Of a DNA stretch of 16,801 bases, positions 13,135 to 16,801 are shown in pieces. Below the pieces are notes generated by a model. That model saw only the letters and a list, made by a program, of their open reading frames with translations, searched no databases and was not told the DNA's origin. Origin of the DNA: Siphonobacter sp048595215 (lineage in GTDB: Bacteria; Bacteroidota; Bacteroidia; Cytophagales; Spirosomataceae); contig NZ_JBMDWJ010000026.1 of the NCBI RefSeq assembly GCF_048595215.1, forward strand, positions 1-16,801, given 5' to 3'. Numbering within the stretch: the stretch's first letter is position 1; every line of letters starts with the position of its first letter. A program made the position numbers and the translations under genes.

Positions 13135-14775
13135 ATGCGTTTCTACGTACGGTTAGTACTTCTTTCATTCTACTGCTTGCCTCTCCAGGCTCAGCTTGTT
13201 CAAAACCAAGGGATTACTTCTCCCCTACACCGGGCTAATCAAGGGAAAATTCTTTTCACTTCCCGGGAAATTCCCCCAGCCGATCTCCAGACTACTGACT
13301 TTTTGACCCGTACTCCGCTGACCAATCGTAGTAATCTGTTCATGACGGTGTTCCTGGCTAATTCGCTAACTAACTATCTCCATGCCCTGGCTCCTACCCT
13401 ATCTGCCGACAGCCTGACGAAGGTGGGTAATTACCAGTTTTCCTTTTTTGTGGACCATCAACTCATTTATCAAACCAACCTTCACCCCGGAGCTCCCTAC
13501 GCCCAGATTAAAAACGAAGAAACGGTACTTAGTAAGCCGCTAATTGATAACCAGCACGAGGGACGTTGGTGGAGTCAATCAGCCTGGAATCGCTTTATGA
13601 ACCAGGGTGGAGATCAGGCTTTAACCGAGGGAGAACATTTGTTTAAGCTTGAAATCAGGCCTTATCTGAAGTTATCGCAGGTACTCGTCGGCCCCATCCT
13701 AGCCCAAGGTGAAGTACAGCTGGACGTGAAACGAAAGCCAACGTTCAATGTAGATACGGTACGGCTGACGACTCCTCAGCCCTATCCGGGTCTGCATGTT
13801 TCAACCGATTCCTTCGACATGCGTAGAATCAAAGAACTCAGGGGCAACATTGAGGCGGGGGTGTTTAAGCACATCACCAGTATCGTGGTACTCAAAGAGG
13901 GCCGTATCCTGCTGGAAGAATACTTCAATGGAGCAAATCGGAGTACTTTACACGATGTCCGTTCGGTAGGTAAGTCTTTTGCTTCTACGTTAATGGGTAT
14001 CGCCCAACATGAGGGGTATTTGCAGGAAAAGCAAACGTTACGGGAATTTTATGACCTGAAATCCTTTTCACATTACTCAGCCGCGAAAGCCTCGACTACT
14101 TTGCATGAATTACTCACGATGAGTTCCGCTTTCGACGGGGATGATGACAACATGGATTCCCCCGGCAATGAAGAGTACATGTACCCCGAGCCGAATTGGA
14201 TTACGTTTACGTTGAATCTCCCCGTTTTACCAGCCAAGTACCAGGGGAAATGGCATTATTTTACCGCGGGCGTAGTTTTGCTGGGTGACATTCTCAACAA
14301 ACGAGTACCGCAAAATCTGGAGACCTACGCTAAAAATAAGCTCTTTGATCCGCTCGGAATCCGTCAGTACCGCTGGCCCTACACGCCCCAAAAAGTGGTT
14401 AGTACAGCCGGAGGTATTCAACTTAGTGCCCTCGATTTGGCAAAGTACGGGCAATTGTACAAAAACAAAGGGAAGTGGCAGGGAAGGCAACTGATCCCAG
14501 AAGCCTGGGTGACGAAAACCTTTACTAAACACCAAGCCATTCCCGGCCGTTCGCAGGAGTATTACGGCTACTTGTTCTGGAATAAGACGTATACGGTACA
14601 GGGCAAACGGCTTGAAACGTACTACTGCACGGGCAACGGTGGCAACAAAATCTTCGTCTTTACGGATCAACCGCTAGTAGTGGTCGTTACCGCTACGGCC
14701 TACAACACATCTTACGCTCACGCTCAGGTTGATCGTCTCATGCAGGACTATTTACTACCCGCTGTACTAAAGTAA
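13135..14775 (+). CDS. Secreted serine hydrolase, beta-lactamase/NylB-like, with unassigned N-terminal region
   Basis: 546-aa protein with a signal peptide (about 1-19, MRFYVRLVLLSFYCLPLQA, cleaved before QLVQ). The C-terminal catalytic domain (about 220-540) is of the beta-lactamase superfamily (class C, penicillin-binding-protein-like esterase, 6-aminohexanoate-dimer hydrolase). The nucleophile motif SxxK is S277-V-G-K280 in HDVRSVGKSFASTLMGIA; the second motif is around Tyr375 (WHYFTAGVVLLGDILNK), with Y-F-T in place of Y-x-N; the third region is YYCTGNGGNKIFVF (496-509) where other members have KTG or HTG. The N-terminal region (about 20-215) is too long to be a linker and looks like beta-strand-rich sequence; I do not recognise its family. 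Such enzymes may act on peptidoglycan peptides, esters or amides, and the substrate is unknown. It follows an AraC gene and has its own -7-like box. It converges with the lipoprotein gene 14 nt downstream. Confidence 0.88.
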   Translation: MRFYVRLVLLSFYCLPLQAQLVQNQGITSPLHRANQGKILFTSREIPPADLQTTDFLTRTPLTNRSNLFMTVFLANSLTNYLHALAPTLSADSLTKVGNYQFSFFVDHQLIYQTNLHPGAPYAQIKNEETVLSKPLIDNQHEGRWWSQSAWNRFMNQGGDQALTEGEHLFKLEIRPYLKLSQVLVGPILAQGEVQLDVKRKPTFNVDTVRLTTPQPYPGLHVSTDSFDMRRIKELRGNIEAGVFKHITSIVVLKEGRILLEEYFNGANRSTLHDVRSVGKSFASTLMGIAQHEGYLQEKQTLREFYDLKSFSHYSAAKASTTLHELLTMSSAFDGDDDNMDSPGNEEYMYPEPNWITFTLNLPVLPAKYQGKWHYFTAGVVLLGDILNKRVPQNLETYAKNKLFDPLGIRQYRWPYTPQKVVSTAGGIQLSALDLAKYGQLYKNKGKWQGRQLIPEAWVTKTFTKHQAIPGRSQEYYGYLFWNKTYTVQGKRLETYYCTGNGGNKIFVFTDQPLVVVVTATAYNTSYAHAQVDRLMQDYLLPAVLK

Positions 14776-14789
14776 GCGAGTACCTGCAT

Positions 14790-15212
14790 TTAAAAAACCA
14801 CGGCATCAGCTTTATTGATCTCAACAAATAAGTTCTTCTTACACTTGAACTGGGTTTGCTTCTGCCCGGCGACGGCTTTTCCGGTAATACTAACGTTAAG
14901 ACCCTTCACCACTCGACGATGCAAGCTTTGCAAGTCTTCCGTTGAAGCTTCTTTCACATAAACTTCGATAAAACCCTTTTCATCCCTAAGCCAGAATTTA
15001 CCACCGTTCTGCATTTCAGAAAAGACGGGCTGGTCGATTCGCCCGCGAACCTGAACGATCTGGCCTTCCCAAGCTTTCATTTGATCGCACGCCCCGTTGC
15101 TTTTAGCATTAAGCTCAGAGGGAGTATAAAGCGTAGTGGGATTAATGGTATCATCATTGGCAGGTCTCTGACAGGCCCCAATGATTAGTAAAGTCCAGAT
15201 AAGTTTTTTCAT
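14790..15212 (-). CDS. Small lipoprotein with an OB-fold-like domain
   Basis: 140-aa protein with a lipoprotein signal: KK, hydrophobic core LIWTLLII, and lipobox IIGAC with the acylated Cys14 followed by QRPAND. The mature part (about 45-140) resembles an OB-fold of the tRNA_anti-like kind found in bacterial lipoproteins and exported proteins: WEGQIVQVRGRIDQPVFSE (48-66), FWLRDEKGFIEVYV (73-86), and LNVSITGKAVAG (105-116). Two cysteines (42 and 124) in the mature part could pair. OB-folds of this type are usually listed without a known role, and no ligand is evident. The gene ends 14 nt from the convergent serine hydrolase gene and starts 106 nt after the response regulator on the same strand; co-transcription with it is possible but not shown. 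Confidence 0.72.
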   Translation of the reverse strand: MKKLIWTLLIIGACQRPANDDTINPTTLYTPSELNAKSNGACDQMKAWEGQIVQVRGRIDQPVFSEMQNGGKFWLRDEKGFIEVYVKEASTEDLQSLHRRVVKGLNVSITGKAVAGQKQTQFKCKKNLFVEINKADAVVF

Positions 15213-15318
15213 CGAGGTAGCGAATGTACGTGCTAGTTAGGTACGTTCTACCGAAGAATTTTCAAGCTTTCAGTAAAGCAATTGTTAATTATCCGATTAG
15301 TGCAATAGGTAAAAGGCT

Positions 15319-15711
15319 CTAATATTCACAAAGCTGGATCATAACATTCCTCATTTCGAGCAAATTCAGGGGTTTTAACAGAAAGGCATTGGCACCGAGC
15401 TGGTGACTTTCGCGGCGAATTTCCATCTGATCACGGTTAGTCATCATGACAACCGGTACTGTTTTCCAATCCGGATTCTGTTTCAACAAAAACAGCGTTT
15501 GTAAGCCATTTAGCTGAGGCATGTCCATATCCAGCACGATCAGATCGGGCTTGGGTAGTTTCGATAGAGCGTCCATCCTCTCCACCAATTGGGAACCATC
15601 GGTAAAGAAATGGACCTGATGCTCTGGTAAAAAGAGAGTGAAGACCTGCTGGACCAGAAAACGGTAGTCCGCATTATCGTCAACGAGATAAACTATACGG
15701 GAATGAGCCAT
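15319..15711 (-). CDS. Single-domain response regulator (CheY-like receiver)
   Basis: 130-aa protein made only of a receiver domain, with no output domain. Phosphorylation residues are present: acidic pair Asp11-Asp12 (YLVDDN), phospho-acceptor Asp61 in LIVLDMDMPQLNG, Thr91 (VVMMTNRD) and Lys113 (AFLLKPLN). I start at ATG 15711; a TTG at 15759 would add 16 residues without family support. No histidine kinase lies nearby, so its partner is encoded elsewhere. Such proteins serve phosphorelays or contact other proteins; here the target is unknown. The Thr and Lys switch residues are both intact, so it should be phosphorylatable. Confidence 0.9.
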   Translation of the reverse strand: MAHSRIVYLVDDNADYRFLVQQVFTLFLPEHQVHFFTDGSQLVERMDALSKLPKPDLIVLDMDMPQLNGLQTLFLLKQNPDWKTVPVVMMTNRDQMEIRRESHQLGANAFLLKPLNLLEMRNVMIQLCEY

Positions 15712-16151
15712 AAACGTTAAAAAAATGGCTGAGTGATTTTCAGTCGTGGTACACCTCAACTCACGTTCTTTTCGATTCCAAGCGGTTCAGTTAGTAATCC
15801 AGGTAAAGTGGTTATCCATTGAAAACCTACTACTCTCACAGTAGGATCCGTGTACCTTTTGGGTTTGACTCCAATTTCACTTTCCTCGCTGAACCCGCTT
15901 TTCGTAAGATTTCACAGGTATAACGTTCAACGGCCATTCATCTGTTAAAGCTTGTCCATTAATTGTTACAGCACTTTATCGCCAATGAGGCTTACTCTTT
16001 TCCTTCTAAGTAGCACCTGGTTTGTTTTAGTGCATTGCTTCGTCCGGTAAATGGGAAAAGTATTTCGCCCACTCAGTCGCATTATTCAACCATTCGTCGG
16101 CGGCAAGCTGGTTTCAGCGACGAGCACTGGAATCTTTGTCCAAAAAAAGAT
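15712..16151. other. Intergenic region between the divergent response regulator and desaturase genes
   Basis: 440 nt with no supported gene. The two flanking genes point away from each other, so both promoters should be here, but I see no clean TAnnTTTG box for either. The only symmetric element noted is CCTACT (15826-15831) with AGTAGG (15840-15845), a weak 6-bp stem with an 8-nt loop. The desaturase frame stays open upstream to about 16014 but has no ATG before 16152. Confidence 0.5.
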
Positions 16152-16801
16152 ATGGTTGCTATATTGATTTTCTTTGCCGTGCACTGGTACGGAGCCTTGT
16201 TTTTCCAAACCGTTTTTCTGCACCGATACGCCGCTCACCAGGCCTTTACTATGTCAAAAACCTGGGAACGTGTGTTCTTCATTGGGACATTCATTTTTCA
16301 GGGATCGAACTATTTGAGTGCCTATGCCTACGGGGTTATGCACCGCATGCACCACGCCTATGCCGATACGGAAAAGGACCCGCATTCACCGAGTTTTAGT
16401 AAAGGAATTTTTGATATGATGTGGAAAACCTATCGCGTTTATTCAGACATCCGCACGCGTAGTATCGAAGTAGACCCGAAATTTACGGCCGGTGTACCCG
16501 ATTGGAGAGCTTTTGATGATTTTGCTTCGCATCGCTATACCCGTTTGGTCTGGGGAACGTTGTATACGCTTTTTTACATCTATTTTGCTCCAAGTTGGGG
16601 CTGGTTTTTACTCTTACCGGTGCACTTCCTCATGTCGCCCATTCACGGAGCGATCATCAACTGGTTTGCCCATAAAATCGGGTATACGACTTTCAAGGTC
16701 AATGACACGTCCCGTAACCTCATGCCCGTTGATTTCCTAATGATGGGTGAAGGGTTTCATAACAATCACCATACGTATGGCAATCGTGCTAATTTTGCCT
16801 A
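16152..16801 (+). CDS. Acyl-CoA/fatty acid desaturase, membrane type (partial, 3' end beyond window)
   Basis: Integral-membrane di-iron desaturase that introduces a double bond into acyl chains, probably delta-9, adjusting membrane fluidity. The first 216 codons are visible and all three histidine boxes are present: HRYAAH (24-29), HRMHH (64-68) and HNNHH (203-207, in GEGFHNNHH). Further family landmarks are FFLxRY-like VFLHRYAAHQAF (21-32) and SPIHGAIINWFAHKIGY (162-178). Hydrophobic segments lie at about 3-22, 41-60, 133-145 and 150-163. ATG 16152 is the first ATG in frame and fits the family start (VAILIFFAVHWY). The gene is divergent from the response regulator, and only a short C-terminus should be missing beyond the edge. 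An ACP- or lipid-linked substrate is possible; the boxes do not settle this. Confidence 0.92.
   Translation, partial: MVAILIFFAVHWYGALFFQTVFLHRYAAHQAFTMSKTWERVFFIGTFIFQGSNYLSAYAYGVMHRMHHAYADTEKDPHSPSFSKGIFDMMWKTYRVYSDIRTRSIEVDPKFTAGVPDWRAFDDFASHRYTRLVWGTLYTLFYIYFAPSWGWFLLLPVHFLMSPIHGAIINWFAHKIGYTTFKVNDTSRNLMPVDFLMMGEGFHNNHHTYGNRANFA

Noticed and set aside
15712..15759. Upstream TTG start for the response regulator
   Set aside because: The receiver fold begins right after the ATG at 15711, and the extra 16 residues have no match to the family.
16136..16740. Plus-strand open frames of 87 and 82 codons
   Set aside because: They are out-of-frame shadows of the desaturase gene, which carries all three histidine boxes.
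1..16801. Frequent GTAC and GGTACC tetramers and hexamers
   Set aside because: They look common by eye, but they can follow from preferred GTA and TAC codons, and I cannot count or test significance here.

Overview
The window looks like chromosomal DNA from a member of the Bacteroidota, probably the order Cytophagales. The grounds are a SusC/RagA-type TonB receptor with an N-terminal STN domain, encoded behind an ECF sigma factor and a FecR anti-sigma factor; several AraC regulators and secreted enzymes with Bacteroidota-like sequence; start codons generally without strong Shine-Dalgarno sequences; and several TAnnTTTG (-7 type) promoter boxes just upstream of start codons. A family-level assignment (Spirosoma/Siphonobacter-like) is only a guess. 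I see no rRNA, tRNA, CRISPR array, insertion sequence or phage gene.

Layout. (1) 1-3625, minus strand: a three-gene cell-surface signalling operon, sigma factor then FecR then the first 632 codons of a SusC-like transducer whose C-terminus lies beyond the left edge. (2) 3626-4468: an AT-rich gene-free stretch with three inverted repeats, the last a long dyad just upstream of the next gene. (3) 4469-8886, plus strand: a redox cluster made of an NADPH:quinone-reductase-like enzyme, a small ABM (YgiN-like) monooxygenase, a strong hairpin terminator, an AraC regulator, an aldo/keto reductase with an altered catalytic tetrad, and a second AraC regulator. (4) 9168-10067: a secreted glycerophosphodiester phosphodiesterase family protein. 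(5) 10350-11940: a tandem-domain universal stress protein and an SDR oxidoreductase 10 nt apart, closed by a 19-bp hairpin. (6) 12259-14775: a third AraC regulator and a secreted serine hydrolase of the SxxK (beta-lactamase/NylB-like) type with a large unassigned N-terminal region. (7) 14790-15711, minus strand: a small OB-fold-like lipoprotein and a single-domain CheY-like response regulator. (8) 16152-16801, plus strand: the 5' part of a membrane fatty-acid (acyl-CoA type) desaturase with all three histidine boxes, cut by the right edge.

How they may work together. Region 1 follows the known FecI/FecR/FecA logic: substrate binding at the outer-membrane receptor is passed through its STN domain to FecR, which controls the sigma factor. 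Region 3 reads as a small regulon against quinones or reactive carbonyls, with two AraC activators interleaved with three oxidoreductase genes; this is inference from gene content and order. No single clearly undescribed system stands out. The best leads are the redox cluster, the non-canonical aldo/keto reductase, the dyads upstream of regulated genes, and the unassigned N-terminal half of the serine hydrolase.
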